Assembly: GCF_039555335.1 (NCBI RefSeq) | Contig: NC_092635.1 | Location: forward strand, 55,643,258-55,707,257 | DNA length: 64,000 nt | Reading direction: 5' to 3' | From: Amphiura filiformis | Taxonomy: Eukaryota; Echinodermata; Ophiuroidea; Amphilepidida; Amphiuridae | Shown: positions 35,301-49,900 of the stretch, in pieces | Numbering within the stretch: position 1 is the first letter of the stretch | Layout of the letters: every line of letters starts with the position of its first letter | The notes under the pieces: generated by a model | Databases searched by the model: none | What the model saw: the letters and a program-made list of their open reading frames with translations, nothing else | Told to the model about the DNA's origin: nothing | Position numbers and translations under genes: made by a program

Positions 35301-36114
35301 TTATCCTAACAAATTTAAACACATAAATGCATGTGACACAACATCGAATGGGGTTAAAATAAAGAAATACAGAGTGATGTATTGTGACTATGGTGACATA
35401 TATAGGTAGATCTGATAAACTGATTTAACAGGAAACTTGCCATTAGATCCTACAAACCCAACCCCTGTGTGCCACGTAACATAACATTGACAAATTAACA
35501 TCCTTTTTTTCACCAAGTACAAACTTAGATATACATTTCTTAGGACAAATTAAAAAAATATTTCATTTTTTCCCTTATACGATACCTCCTACTGCTTTCA
35601 CTTCATAATAAGTGTTTTAAATTATTTTTGGACCTTTCTGGATAATTACGTGTTGTAACAAAGCAATTTGGTATTGAGTGATTTCTTTTTTTCCAGAATT
35701 AATTGATTCTTGCCGTTTTCATTCCCTAATTTTTGTTGTAGCATTCGTAGCATATCTAATTGTTTGACCACGATTTTTCTATAACAAAATATCATGGGTT
35801 GCTTCCTCATCAGTTAAATATTTGCTATCGAATCAATTCAGCATATTCTTTATCAAAATGCGGAGACGTAATCTAAACGAAAAACAGTTAGATGTTGGGC
35901 GAGATATAGCGATAGCATAGCAATAACAATAATTACATCTATACATAACAGCCGTCAAACTGTCTTCAATATTTTGACAAATAATTAAAGTATCATTAGT
36001 ATGATAATGTAACTTTTATTATTTTGAAAGCGTAAGCGTAACAGTGGCGGGAACGGTGGTTTAATAATAATGAGAAATCGTTGCAAAGTTCATTCTTTCC
36101 TACATGTATACATA

Positions 36115-36579
36115 TAAACATCTCAAAAAAAGAAATTAACCCCTTTAAATAATGGTCATAATTCAAAAACGGACTATTGTATTGCGAATCTGTAAAATGC
36201 GTTGGAAGCAGAATTTATTTCTGCACATTTTGACACCTCACTTGTAGCAAGTTGACTAAATATTGACGTCACATCGTACATTAAATCAATGTAACCCAAG
36301 ATTTGAAAGTTGCAGTAAATTCTATTGATTTGTATTCAGTGTAATGGAAGGAAATCTGTGTAATGATATCTTAGTGTTTTTGTATTGTTGTAAGTGCAAC
36401 TTTCAAATCTGGACCTCACTACATTAAATTGACCGGCGTTTTATTGTTTTCTGGGCTATCGTATCAAATGAGGTGTCAAAATGAGCAGAAATTAATTCTG
36501 CTTCCACCGCAATTTACAATAAACCGTTTTTGATAATGGCCATTATTTAAAGGGGGTAAATACTTTTTTGAGATGTTTA
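36115..36579. mobile_element. TA-flanked MITE upstream of the receptor gene
   Basis: Inverted ends taaacatctcaaaaaa / ttttttgagatgttta, extending inward through aacccctttaaataatgg-type sequence and gaagcagaattaattt-ctgc blocks. 465 bp including TA at each end. It lies about 220 bp before the first readable receptor exon, so within an intron or the promoter region. Confidence 0.75.
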
Positions 36580-36804
36580 CATGTTACTTAAATAAAATAA
36601 ACAAATTCCACCAAACACGACCATTCATCCATGTGTGCATCCATATCATTCGTTCTTTTATGTTTTTAATAGCACCAATGAAGATGTAAGTACAGGGAAA
36701 GGAATTTGAAAATGTAATTATTTGAAGATTTGATTTTGTGACGATCATGGACGTTTATTCTCACCATAATGTCTTGTTTGTTTCGTTTCGTTTTATTTAT
36801 CTAG

Positions 36805-37182
36805 GCTCTGTGATACAAAAAGAACACATGAACTACGGAGATGTATTCAACATATCTTCTCCAAATTTCCCCGCATTCTATCCCGATAACGCAGATTATA
36901 TTTGGTTACTTGATTCCTCCGATAACAAGACGGGGAGTTTCGTCATCCAAATACACCACTTCGTCACCGAACACGATTTTACGTATATCGTAAACGATAA
37001 CTTAACGGTTGGGCACGGAGACGACATCTCGGAAGAAACCATCTTATTTCGCTATTCGTCCTTCATTTCACCTGGTTCTGTCGTGGTTATTCAGGAAAGC
37101 CAAATATGGATTCAGTTTTTGAGTAATGAATTGAAAGTTTTCAGCGGTTTTCACGCCACTATCACGCGTATTCAACGCGATG
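36805..37182 (+). CDS. Receptor exon: CUB domain 1
   Basis: Acceptor tttatttatctag, donor gtaagg; 378 bp, phase 1-1. CUB hallmarks: SSPNFPAFYPDNADYIWLL near the start, WIQFLSNELKVFSGFHATIT at the end. It has no cysteine at all, so it lacks the usual first disulfide that CUB 2-5 keep. The frame is open upstream to an ATG at 36738 followed by a weak hydrophobic stretch (NVLFVSFRFIYLG). That could be a signal peptide, making this the first coding exon, but the T-rich acceptor favours splicing from an unseen upstream exon. Confidence 0.8.
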
Positions 37183-40100
37183 GTAAGGGAAGTCTTTAGT
37201 TAATGGAACGACACTGAGTTAAAGTCTTATAACACACTAATAGAATGTCTGTACCCAGGGACACTTCCATACAGATGACGGATGTGCCTCACCAGCCCTG
37301 AAAAGTATTCTGTTAAAATAAGTTCAATTTTCCATTGCGCTGACAAAAGCGAGCCTGCGGGTCAATCGCACGCGGCAGGGGCGCGGTGACCAACTGGATT
37401 CGCTAATTATAGGTGTGGGTGTTGCTTCTAAAAACAGTAAAATAAATGCAGTTTATATTTTTTTTTTAATCTATTTTGTTTTCCTGGTGATTTAAAAAGT
37501 GTAAGAAAAGGACTTTGTATATGAGTATATAATAATATAAAACAAATATTGAATGTTTTTATTCGTTGAATAGAAAGAATATTTACACGAGTCGGAGGTG
37601 AAGCCTCGTTGAATGGAACAGTCCATATTTCACCACATGAAATTATTCTTACCATTATACTCATAAACATTCATATAATATTTGATAATTGTACAATGTT
37701 AAAATTAGACGATGAACTTATAATTTGTTCATACCTTTTCATAAAACTGGTAATAATTTCAGAGAATCCATTCTTCGTCATCAGCGTTTGACACATAGAT
37801 AATTGTTAATATTTAGAGTATTTTTTATCTTTCAATATTAATTGATTTTTATTCAGAAACAAGACGGAATCAAGACAATTAGTATTTGTTGGCTTGTCTA
37901 AATTATAGCTTTAATGTACAACCTAATTTATCATTATGTAATTTCATAGTAAATCAGTACAGCATTCCCCAAACAATAGTTATTGATGGTTTTCAGTTGT
38001 ATGCGGTGACAACGCTGATAATGAGCTTATTTGCAGTTCTGGAGACACTTGCCAAGGAAATGTTATCACGTGCAGAAATTATCCGGAATGTCTGAATATA
38101 ACAAAGAACTGCGGTAAGTTTAACTTCCTTTAAGTTCCTTGGAAATAAGAGCCGGGGAAGAGCATCGAAAGTACTTACACGTGACCGGTGTCTTTTCAAG
38201 ACATCAAAAAGAATGAGAAAAATGTCAGGGCATGTAATGTAGTAACGAAAACGCCGAGGAGTTGTACAAAGTCCACAATATTAAAACGATTGTATTAACA
38301 CCCAAATGACTTGGGCTAAATGTAGACCCATCCTTTGCGCTCATTTTTAGTAATTAATAAGGATAAAATATATATTTTCTTTCATATTCAGCAGAATATT
38401 CGTATGTTAGTGTGATTTTATGGCAAAATTGTATTTTACCTATACATTTTTTACATGGCCAGAATTGACCAATTTTGCGAGGGCGCGCACATTATGACGT
38501 CATAGCGATATCAAATTTTCATGGCCTGTTTGTGTTTATTTGGGATGGAGGATACCCATATGCTATAACAATAATGACGTTTGAATATAGAACAAAAATA
38601 TATCAACAACCTCTCCCCTTTGTAGTGTTAGAAATGGTTGGCTCAGTATAGGACTAGGATTGAAATAGAATTTCTATTATTATAGAATAGCGCTTGATTT
38701 ATTCAATTTCAATTCACTGATATGAGAAGAACTCTTTTCAAAACTAAAATTGTGATGACTAGCAGCAAACTATACGTTTTCTGAATTTTAGTGACCAGAG
38801 GAATATTTTGGTATGGGTTTGAACACAATTTGAGCAGTTTTGGACATGTACCTTATATAATATTTGTCCTTGAATTTCTCTGAATTTGTCAGGGATGACA
38901 ATTTGACACCCACCCGAATCTTATTTTGTATTACCCAAAGAACAATAATCAGCAAATATACACTTTTAGTTGCCTATTAGTCATGTTAGTATCTTAGGCC
39001 ATACTAGATTGAAATCAACCAAGCTGTATTGTACTTGGCTGAGTCGAGTCAATCCACAGTGAATCAAGATACTAACAGGACCAACGATTAGTGTATTCTT
39101 TTGTGTTATTATTCGAAATAAGGTGTTAATAGAATTCAATAGGGGTCGCAACGCAACGAGAATGCTTCTTTCTACTTTGACCCCCTGATTTCCATGAATA
39201 TGTAACTTGCCACTTCGTGATCAATAAAATGCACGGCTGTTTGTTGTGATCATTTATTAAATTTTCTAACAAACCATTATATAATGTTCAATTTTAGACC
39301 AGGACAATACCAATAGCTATATAAACTGTATATTTGTGTGGAAATTGAGGGCGCTATTTACATATATTTTTAATTTAATCACAGATATTGGTTTTTGAAA
39401 GCTCCCTTGTTATTTGGAATTCTTTTAATACCATTATACCAGTTAACCCCTTGCAAAGATGAAAACATGATTAAATATAAAAAGCGCCATCAGTGTTCAC
39501 CTTTTCTTAAAAATGACTCCAGTTTACATACCATCAAACAACAGTGAATGGTAATATGGCGCTAATTGATAACCATGAGCATAATTTGTCGATCAAACAA
39601 TTATATTTTTTCAACATATACCAGATTCTTGTGACAACGCTGATTTTTGGTGCGTACGGCTGACAGGTTGTGTGGACCAGTCATTAAGATGTGATGATAC
39701 TTTTCATTGTCTTGATGGTAGTGACGAGTTTAATTGCCGTAAGTTTGAAGTATTTGGTGGACATTATTGAGTGTTCTTATAATGCGAATTTTGGGTAATC
39801 TTTACTGGAAGTAAATATTTTGCAATTGAAGGGTCTTTTAGAATGACGTATTGAATTACAAATCTTTTAAAGGATTTCTGCCCTTGCGTTAATACTACTA
39901 TAGAGAGCTAGTCCTTAACACTAATTATTTTCCGCTGCATTTTTGGCATACCGGGAGTGATATTTTATTCAAAGAAATAGCCAACACGCGGCTGAGGACG
40001 CGAATGTTAAAATAAAAATATTAAGGACATACTAGCAGCCGCAGCGCGCTGGTCTATGTTGTGTATGTTATTTATATACCAGACTTGTATGGCAAGTATA

Positions 40101-43100
40101 TTGCACAATAGAACAGAAAAACCTGGTTTTTCGTCGATAAACCTGGTTTTTCAATCGAAAACCTGGTTTTCGATCGAAAAACCAGGTTTTCAAATCGAAA
40201 ACCAGGTTTATCAATTCGATTGTCAGAGTTTTTGATAAACTTGGTTTTTCGGCTGATAAACCAGGTTTATCAAAAACTATGACAATCCAATCGATAAACT
40301 TGGTTTTTTCAAAAAACCAGGTTTTTCGAATTTGATTGTCATAGTTTTTGAGAAACCAGGTTTATCGGCCGAGAAACCTGGTTTTTCACTGATAAACTTG
40401 GTTTTTCAATTCGATTGTCATAGTTTTTTTTGATAAACCTGGTTTTTCAATCGAAAAACCACAGGTTTTTCGAATTTGATTGTCATAGTTTTTGATAAAC
40501 CAAGTTTATCGACCGAGAAACCTGGTTTTCCCTGATAAACTTGGTTTTTCAATTCGATTGTCATAGTTTTTTTGATAAACCTGGTTTTTCAATCGAAAAC
40601 CAGGTTTTTCAAATTCGATTGTCATAGTTTTTGAAAAACCAGGTTTATCGACCGAGAAACCTGGTTTTCGCCGATAAACTTGGTTTTCAATTCGATTGTC
40701 ATAGTTTTTTGATAAACCTGGTTTTTCAATCGAAAACCAGGTTTTTGAATTCGATTGTCATAGTTTTGATTAACCTGGTTTATCAAAAAAACTATGACAA
40801 TCGAATACTATACGCTTGCACTCCCCGATTGCACTTAGGCTAGATCCTCCAGGCCTCGAATACCGGTACTCACGCACGGCCGCTTCACTGTGTTGTATTG
40901 AGGACTGGAGCAGGGCCTGGACTGGAGCAAACAACGTTCGAAAATATGAATATTGAGTAGATTTTGATTACGTCATTGATTTCAGAGACGGGGAATATAA
41001 AACAACAGACGCTTATGAAGCCGAGTGGATTTGCTGATTTATTGTGGTTTGTACGCTACATAGGCCTACAAGGAGCTTGAAAACAAACTGTCGAGTACCA
41101 CAACTTCGTACACGCATCAATTCCCCCTGGTACTGTACACTCCATGCCAGCAAATTTTCAGCAATTTTCCGTCCGCCATTTAGTGATAAATCATGATGTG
41201 CTTACAGGTTTTTAACATGATATTGGTAGGATGGATGTGGAATCTTCAAGGGGTATATGTAAGAGCACCTTTACCAAATCGGCAGGAGCGATGAAATACC
41301 AGATTCAGGCGTGCTTGCCTTTATAAAATGGGGACGGAAAAAGAAGAGAAAAGAGAAAAGAAGGGAATGAGAAGGAGAAAGAGAAGGGAAGGGAGAAGGA
41401 GAGGGAAGAAAAGGGAAGGAAAAAGGAAAGAGAAGGAAAGGAGAGGAAGAGGAGGGAAAGGGAAAGAAAGAAAGAGGGAGGGAGAAGAAAAGGGGAGAAG
41501 GAGATTTAACCCAAAAATTTCGGCTCGCGCTACGCGCGCTCGTTATTTACCAAAACAAATAGACTCGCGTGCTACGCACACGCGATATTGCAAAAAGAAT
41601 AGGGACGATAACGACGTTTTAGGGACGATAAAGACGTTTGCCCCTCGGACTGACAATGATGGCTACGCGCCTGTTTGTGTAACTATACAGCACCGGCTTC
41701 ACAGATTCGGCGAGCAGGGCGCTCTATCCTTTCTACCTCGTTGATCACACCATGCCCGCGCGCCATGAAGTGTGTCGCCATTACTAATGGTTTGGAAATT
41801 CCGGTTTTCGAGGAGCATTCGATTGTCATACAATGTAATTTTTGATAAACCTGGTTTTCGAATTCGATTGTCATAGTTTTGAAAACCAGGTTTATCGACC
41901 GAGAAACCTGGTTTTCGAATTCGATTGTCGTAGTTTTGAAAAACCAGGTTTATCGACCGAGAAACCTGGTTTTCGTCGATAAACTTGGTTTTTCAAATCG
42001 ATTGTCATAGTTTTTTTGATAAACCTGGTTTTCAATCGAAAACCAAGTTTTTCGAATTCGATTGTCATAGTTTTTGAAAAACCAGGTTTATCGACCGAGA
42101 AACCTGGTTTTTCGCCGATAAACTTGGTTTTTCAAATCGATTGTCATAGTTTTTTTTGATAAACCTGGTTTTTCGAATTCGATTGTCATAGTTTTTGAAA
42201 AACCAGGTTTATCGACCGAGAAACCTGGTTTTCGCCGATAAACTTGGTTTTTCAAATCGATTGTCATAGTTTTTTTATAAACCTGGTTTTTCAATCGAAA
42301 AACCAGGTTTTTCAAATTCGATTGTCAGGTTTATCTACGAAAAACCAGGGTTTTCTGTTCTATTGTGCAATATACTTGCCATAGACTTGAGCACTGTACA
42401 TTGTTTGTTAGGATAGCCTTTGTAGCTCAGTTTAGTGGAACATCGGACTCGTCTTCCGACGGTCTGGGTTCAAGTCCCCGCCCAGGTAGGTCCGCCCGGA
42501 GTTTTCTCTGGATTTATATTTACATTATAATGTAAATATAAATGCATGGTTCATTCTGTCCCTTGTATAATGTATACACACTTTAATTGACATGTGCCAT
42601 TTCACATTATAATGTATTAATTTAACATTGCAGATGAATGTAATAAGATGATCAATGTCAGCGTAACTCAATCTACCATTTTGACGTCTCCAGCCTATCC
42701 CGGACCATATCCAAATCATCAGAACTGCATCTGGTATTTCAAAAGCAGTCATCCTAGGAGTGGATTTCTCGTTACAATCTTCATTGCTGTTGTGGAATCC
42801 TTTTACGATTCATTTACCGTTGGATATGGTCATAATATTTCAGCAGATAGTATTATTGCATCCCTCTACCTACCGTGGGCTTTATCTTCTGTATCTGTTG
42901 AGGCGCATACAATGTGGATCCAATTTTCATCGGATCAGTCGGTTGGATTTGAAGGAGTTCTTGCGAAAGTAGAAAATGTGTTGCAAAAAGGTATTACAAA
43001 ATTATAGTTTTTGTTTAAGGGCTGGGGTATGAACGTTTGGACAATATTTATTTTAGGACACTTGAGCCCAACAGGACTTTTTGGCTTATTCTGTCGGTCG

Positions 43101-43906
43101 GACATCCGGGCTATCTCTAGTCTCGGGCCCAAACTGCATGTGGCTCACGGTTTGTTATGAACAACAGAAACCGACTGTGAAGGAGGCTACATAGCGATGT
43201 TGCTGGAGTGGCATTCAATTTCGAAAAAAACGACACTCGACCATGGAATTTAATTTAAAGTTTGGCAGTATATAAACGGTAAATCAAGTAAGTTTCTTCC
43301 ACTCTGAAGACTTAGAAACGGTTGTGTGATTCCATTGACTATTTGTGGTCGAAATTTACATAACACCAATGACAGAAATCATCAACAAAAATCGAATCAG
43401 GGACTTGTTTTCACTCGAACATCATCAACCGGAAGTGACGTGACACGGACCGACAGAATAACTCAAGAACCGTACATCACAGATAGGGCGAACTACTTTT
43501 ACCTTTTTGTGAATTCTTATGACTAGAGGAATAATTTGCTATAGCTTTTAATATGATTGGAGCAATTTTGAAATTTGACCCCTGTATGATATTTTCCCCT
43601 CTACCTTTCCACCACACGTACATTTTAGTATACTGTTTGTATGCTGTTTAGGGGGACATCTCTGAAATGCATAACCCCTGCTTGATAATATTGTGTTTGT
43701 TCTTTTGTTGTAAACCAAAGAGTCATGTAAACCAGGTTATTTCCAGTGTGAATCCGGAGACGGTTGTGCCGATTCTAGACTTGTGTGTGACTCCTATATG
43801 GAATGTTATGATGCGTCAGATGAACAAGGGTGTGGTAATTTCAGGCTCTTTATTGTCTCTGAATGTACATCATCCTCATCCATGATCATCATGATCGTCA
43901 TCTGAT

Positions 43907-43982
<76 letters not shown>

Positions 43983-46900
43983 ACAACAACATCTTTATAA
44001 TCATCATCGTCGTCGTCGTCGATAAATGACTGAGAATCTTAATAATACCGACTGAACATGCTGAAGACTAAACATGATGCATGCGTTATTTTATTGTATC
44101 TTTCTAGTTTTCTGCACTAAAACAACAATGAACATCACGACAGGGGAATCAGTATCTATCAAATCTCCATTACAACCTTATAACTATCCGCCCAACATGT
44201 TCTGTGAATGGATAGTTACTGCTTCTAGTTACGGGAGTATTGTGGTTCGTTTTCTGGTGTTTCGTGTGGAAACAATCTGGGACAATTTCATCATTGGTTT
44301 GGGTAGAAGTGTGAATGCATCAACGCGTATTCTTCAGTTGAGTGGGACGGAGGCACCAAGAATTCTTATAGTTAATAACAGTAGTGATATTTGGTTCTTG
44401 TTCACATCCGACGGGTCAGGCGAGCTCCTGTTTGGTGTCCATGTCGAAGTTGAACTACTCAATGAAGCAGGTTAGTTCACGCATCCACATACCTACCCTT
44501 CACTTAACATGCGGGAGTCCCGAAGGACCAGGGGCTCTGGGCAAAAGCTAAAAAGGGATAGGGCTATATAAAGGAGATATTAAAAGGGCCCGTGCTGCTC
44601 CTTGTCCATGAGCCCGAAGCTCTTGTTACGCCCCTGACTTTATGAGAGTGTGTGGTGTGTATACGTACGTTTGTAGTGGTAATCGGTGTTGGGGTGCGTT
44701 TGCATCGCATTACTTCTGAGGATTCCAACTGAACTACACACCGACACAATGAGGACCTCGTGCAGGACGAGGCATAAGTCCTTGGGAAGTGATAGAATCA
44801 TCTGTGTGGATAAACTTACTGGGGACCATCATGATATTCTGCTACGTGTTTCAGAACTACTTATTGTCCAACTTAATGGGGGGTAGTATTCGGTTAATAA
44901 ATGTCAGTATGATAACAGTCAATGTCTGTGCTGACGTAACTAAGTTGGACGTGGACAACTAGGAAATGTCCAACACACTCATGACACTACTACCACCTAG
45001 AGCATAACCTCGCGAGGACTTATTCGTTATTACCGATTTTATGATAGTACTTCACATGACAACACACCGAGAAACAGAGGACTTTTGAACCTTGTTAACA
45101 ATAAGTTTGTCATTTTCAGGTTCTCGGAAATATGTGTATCAATACAAGTGGTGTGTGCACGTAGGGGTGGGTGCGTTAAGTGTGTTGGGTGCATATGGTT
45201 GGGGTGCCGGGGTGTGTATGGTTGCGCTTTCTTGCATGCGTATGTGAATGATATTGCGTGTTCACCCGTTGCTGGTAAATGATTCTTTGAATATTTTTTC
45301 TGATGGTTTACGGACCAGGATATTGCATATCCTCCTCTACTATCTTTCACCATTATTTTACCCTTACAGTTACATGTGCAGAGGATGAGTTTGTGTGCCA
45401 CACAGGATATGGCTGCTTACCTCAGGACCTAGTGTGCGACAATCACCCACAATGCTTCGATGAATCTGATGAACTTGGCTGCGGTACGGTCACATGATTT
45501 TAAACTTCAAGTCACATTCCAAATAATAATAATACACAAATTAAATTATAAGTTTGTTTTCCAAGCGTTTCAGGTAAAACAATTACAAAATATCATTTAA
45601 TTGGTTAATTAAGCATGTTATGGATATTAACTGCAGTGCAGTTAAAAGTGTTATTTTGCTATTATTTGATTTCCATATAGATACTTGCAGTATTGATAGG
45701 TTCAACTTGACATCTGATGACGTCATTAATATAACCTCTCCATTCTACCCTGAACAATATCCAATCAACGTATTCTGTACTTGGTTTTTCTACCCATTGT
45801 CCAATGGCAGCACCCAAATCAAATTTAAGGATTTCCAAATTAGGCAAGATCTGCACTGGCTAAAGATTGGTTTCAGTGAGAGAGCACCCACATATGAAGA
45901 CGAGTTTGATGACACACGGGTAATATTGCTTACTGGGTCTTTGTCAAATACACCCAGTTCAGTTACTGTATTTCATCCAGTAACGTGGATCATCTTTGAA
46001 TCAAATTATCTTCAATACACTGATGGAATAGGATTCTGGATGCAAGTGGAATGGAAACCAATAAACGGTAACGTAACGTATTGATAAAAACAGCTTAACA
46101 AAGTGCACTTGCATAAGTTGAATAAAAAGAAGAGGAGGCCGAAAGTGGAGGAGGATGAAAACTAAAGACGAAGATGGAGAAGAGAAGAGAAGAACGGGAA
46201 GTAAAAGGGGCTGTAGGCGTAGGATGAAGATGACGAAGACTAAATAAGTAGAAGCAGAAGAAAAGAAGAAGGAGAAGAAGGAAAAGGAATTATCCTTTGT
46301 ATTAATCTTTTGCAGTAGGTTGAGGGATATGAGAAATTGCATGTCGGTCGGTATGACTGACTTGAAGGACCATAATGAAGAAGAGGAAGGGGTGAAGGAG
46401 AAGTAAGAATACTACTCCTATTATATAGACGTAGATGAAGAAAAAAGGATGGCGACGAAGAAGAGGAAGAGGTAAAAGAGGCAGATAACGTGTACTTATT
46501 TATTAACCCTTTGCAGCAAGCTGCGAGATGGGAGAGTTTGCATGTCAGTCCAATGACTCATCACTAATATGTCTTCATGGTCAACAGAAATGTGATGGTA
46601 GAACTACGTGTCCTGATGGTTCTGATGAACAAGATTGCGGTAATCAATACGTTGAGATACATATTATTTAAACACAAATGTTCAAACACAACTCGATTGC
46701 TCCCGTTTTCAAAATAAGTGTGTCTTTTGAAACAATGAAAATCATAGTTCAAAACTTTTAACTCTTGTATAGGTGAGTGTGGCCCGCGAAACATCTTCCT
46801 AGATCGTAGCGATAACTTCCTTCTTAAGTCACCAGGATACCCTGGACCTTACAAGAACAACCTCCTGTGCAGCTGGGTCGTAAAGGCAGATTACAATCTG

Positions 46901-49900
46901 ATAGTACTCCTGATAATCACTGAATTCCATACGGAGAGAGGTTTCGACTTCGTCAATGTTGGCAATGGAGAAGATTCATCCAACTTGGGTTCGTTGATAG
47001 CTAGTCTTACTGGAAACATTAAACTGCGTACATTAACGTCCAATGTAGAATCGATGTGGATTAACATCATAACAGATGATACAGGAGCCAGCAGTGGGTT
47101 TAATATACAACTGGAGCAGATCAAACGATCAAGAATACGCGGTAATGTTGTAGTTTGTGCTAAGAAGATTTGCGTTTAATGCATGGATACTTTTTAAGCA
47201 AACACGTTTTTTCAGAACGTTTTAAATATCGGGTTTAATATAATAAAGGGTATAAAAGATTTTATTTTAATGACCATCGAGGCGGTTCCACTTAAAATAA
47301 TTGTATCTACCGTGTTATATCAGGCGATAGGTACAAGGCTCAGGCTGGGTCTCAAAACAATATTTGTATACTCTAATTATCAAAAAATATTAAAACTAAA
47401 TGTTATTGTATAACATTTCCTGCCAAACATTAATAAAAAAATGTTTTTTCAACTATCAAATAACATTATGAACAACTTTTTTTATCTGAAAATATTTTGA
47501 AAACATTGTAAAAATGTTGTGAAAACGTTTTATAACCTTCACTAGAGTCGATATTTCTAGTAACCCGTTTGCTGGCATATTTAACTTAATGTGCTGTGTT
47601 ATCGGATTGATTCTATTACATCTAGGCATATGTGGCGTGAATGACTTTGATTGTGGACGAGGATATTGCGTCAATTCTTCGGCTCAATGTGATGGTTTCA
47701 ACGATTGTCTCAACTTTGCTGAGGAGATAGAATGTGGTATGGTAATCTCTAAAATAATAGATTAGGTGGGGAATAACCTAGATTTATTTATTCAATCTCG
47801 GTGTAGAATAAAAGGTTTGTCCGTTAAATTAAATGAAGCTCATAAAAGTCAAGTTTCCATGGGGTATAATCGTCTTCCGCGGTAAACCAAGCAGCTTCCG
47901 TGGTAAACCGTACAGCACCATAACTTTAAAAGTTATTTGGGCTAGAACTATTGCGACTGTAGGGGTGAGCTTGCCTACTGTAACAAACACTCGTGGCGGC
48001 TATACATTAGTAGTTTGTAGGGGTGTGCACGGGGTAGTGCGGCAGATTTGGGATGCGTTATCATTTAGTTTAGACATTTTCAGAAATGAATCAAAGGAAC
48101 TAATATCCTAAAGATGAGAAAGTATTCAAGTAAAGTGCTCTGGCAAATCTTAAGGCCAAAGGGTTGCTGTTAATGATCGTGAGTCCTCTCCATGGATTCG
48201 CTTATTTAATGTCATTTTGTTGATTATCGACAGCATACGTAAGATGTCCTGGGTCGTATCTCTGTGATAAAGTGCCGCATATAAGTAACATCTCAATATG
48301 TGTTACTATGGATTATGTGTGTGATGGGAAGCAGGATTGTTTGGCTGGTGACGACGAAATTCTATGTGGTAAGAAAAGAAGTATTTCTGTGTACAGTTTT
48401 AAAGAAAAAGTGTTGACGTAAAACATCTTGGTTACATTTGAAGATCTTTGGTCGCTTTGAGAAAACTGTTTTGTTTCTCTAAGGAGGCTGCAAAACCTGT
48501 ACCAATGGTTTTCTGAAGGAATCTTGATTTCTGAGGGTTCAAGTATGAGGGCTCTCCCAGGAGGACACTAAGAACCCTTTTGGAACTTTTTGGTCTGCAT
48601 AAACTTTCTACGACTCTGGTTATAATTATATTGTCGCTGATAGTAGTTTAAGTTGATTTTTTCGTATCCAGATACAAAGCGATGCCCTGTCGATTGCGGT
48701 TGTAAATACGAAACCGATTTACTTCATAATCTTTGCACCAACGGATGGACAATGGACACTGTACGCGATTTAGCAAGGACAACTAACACTCTGTAAGAAA
48801 GCGTTTTCATTGTAATCATGATAGTTTCGTATGGTTACTTTTAAGTTTAAAAACTGAAGTGGGTGTTCTTGTACTAACACACTATATAATATTGTGCCAT
48901 AATTTCATGTCTAATAGGGATTTCCCCTTTGTTTTTGTTTTTTGTTTTGGCTTTTTTCAGGCAATTATCCGGAAGCACAATTACCGTATTGACGCCAGGA
49001 ATATTCAAAGGATTGTCATATTTGCAAATTCTGTATGTTTATTAAATCAACTTCTTTATAATTACTGACCTTAGTAAAATCAAATTTCCCATCTCATTTT
49101 TCGATTGTCAGTATCTTGATAGACAGAATAAAGTGTGACACAGTGGTACTTTTTACCTCCTTAACTGTTTTGCTTGTTCTTTTAGATCTCTTGCGAACAA
49201 CAACATCTCTGCAATTGAGCCGAAAGCATTCACGGGTCTTAGTCAACTAACCTTGCTGTAAGTGAAATGTGTAGCAAATATATACACACACTGGCCATTG
49301 GCCAAAAGTATTACATTGCAACATTGCTGAAACTAAAGAATTGCGGCAAACTGTAAGTTGTGTATACATTCATCCACGTAAGTACTGGCAATGCTCTTTG
49401 CATGAAATAAGTAAGATAATACTAATCAATGGGGTGGAAGGTGTGACCTGTAGTGACATCATGCGCGTATCCCAGTGGTTACAATGGCGGACTAATGAAA
49501 ATCCGTTCAAAGCAGAGAGGAGAACTTAATTCCACAAAATATCCAGATATTTTTAGAAAGGTGATCAAATGATTAAGGGCTGGGGTATGAACGTTTGTAC
49601 AGTATTTATTGTGGGACATTAGAGCACATCAGACATATCGAATTGCATTCTGAATACGAAGAATGTCATTCTGATATCAAATAATTTTGATTTTTTGAAA
49701 TTCGCAAATCAATACACATTTTATGGCAAATCATTAAAATTGATATTTTTGATATTTAACAGTACTTGAAGTAAACTTTATAAATCTGATGATTTATACT
49801 TAAAGTGTATGTAGGTGGGATGAAAAGCCGACGATCAATTGAAAATTTTGACCTTTCGTATTGAAGATATGGATTTTTTTCCCAAAACACCAAAAAAAAT

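Noticed and set aside
37609-38095. Plus-strand frames at 37609-37791 and 37886-38095
   Set aside because: Intron sequence and the wrong frame of the LDLa 1 exon.
41328-41744. 138-codon Lys/Glu/Arg-rich frame inside the foldback element
   Set aside because: Purine-rich low-complexity DNA; no domain, and no sign of a transposase.
42760-42972. Alternative frame within CUB exon 2
   Set aside because: Out of frame with the CUB domain; a shadow.
47833-48111. 92-codon plus-strand frame between LDLa 6 and LDLa 7
   Set aside because: No LDLa, CUB or LRR motif and no need for an exon here, since flanking exons join in phase.
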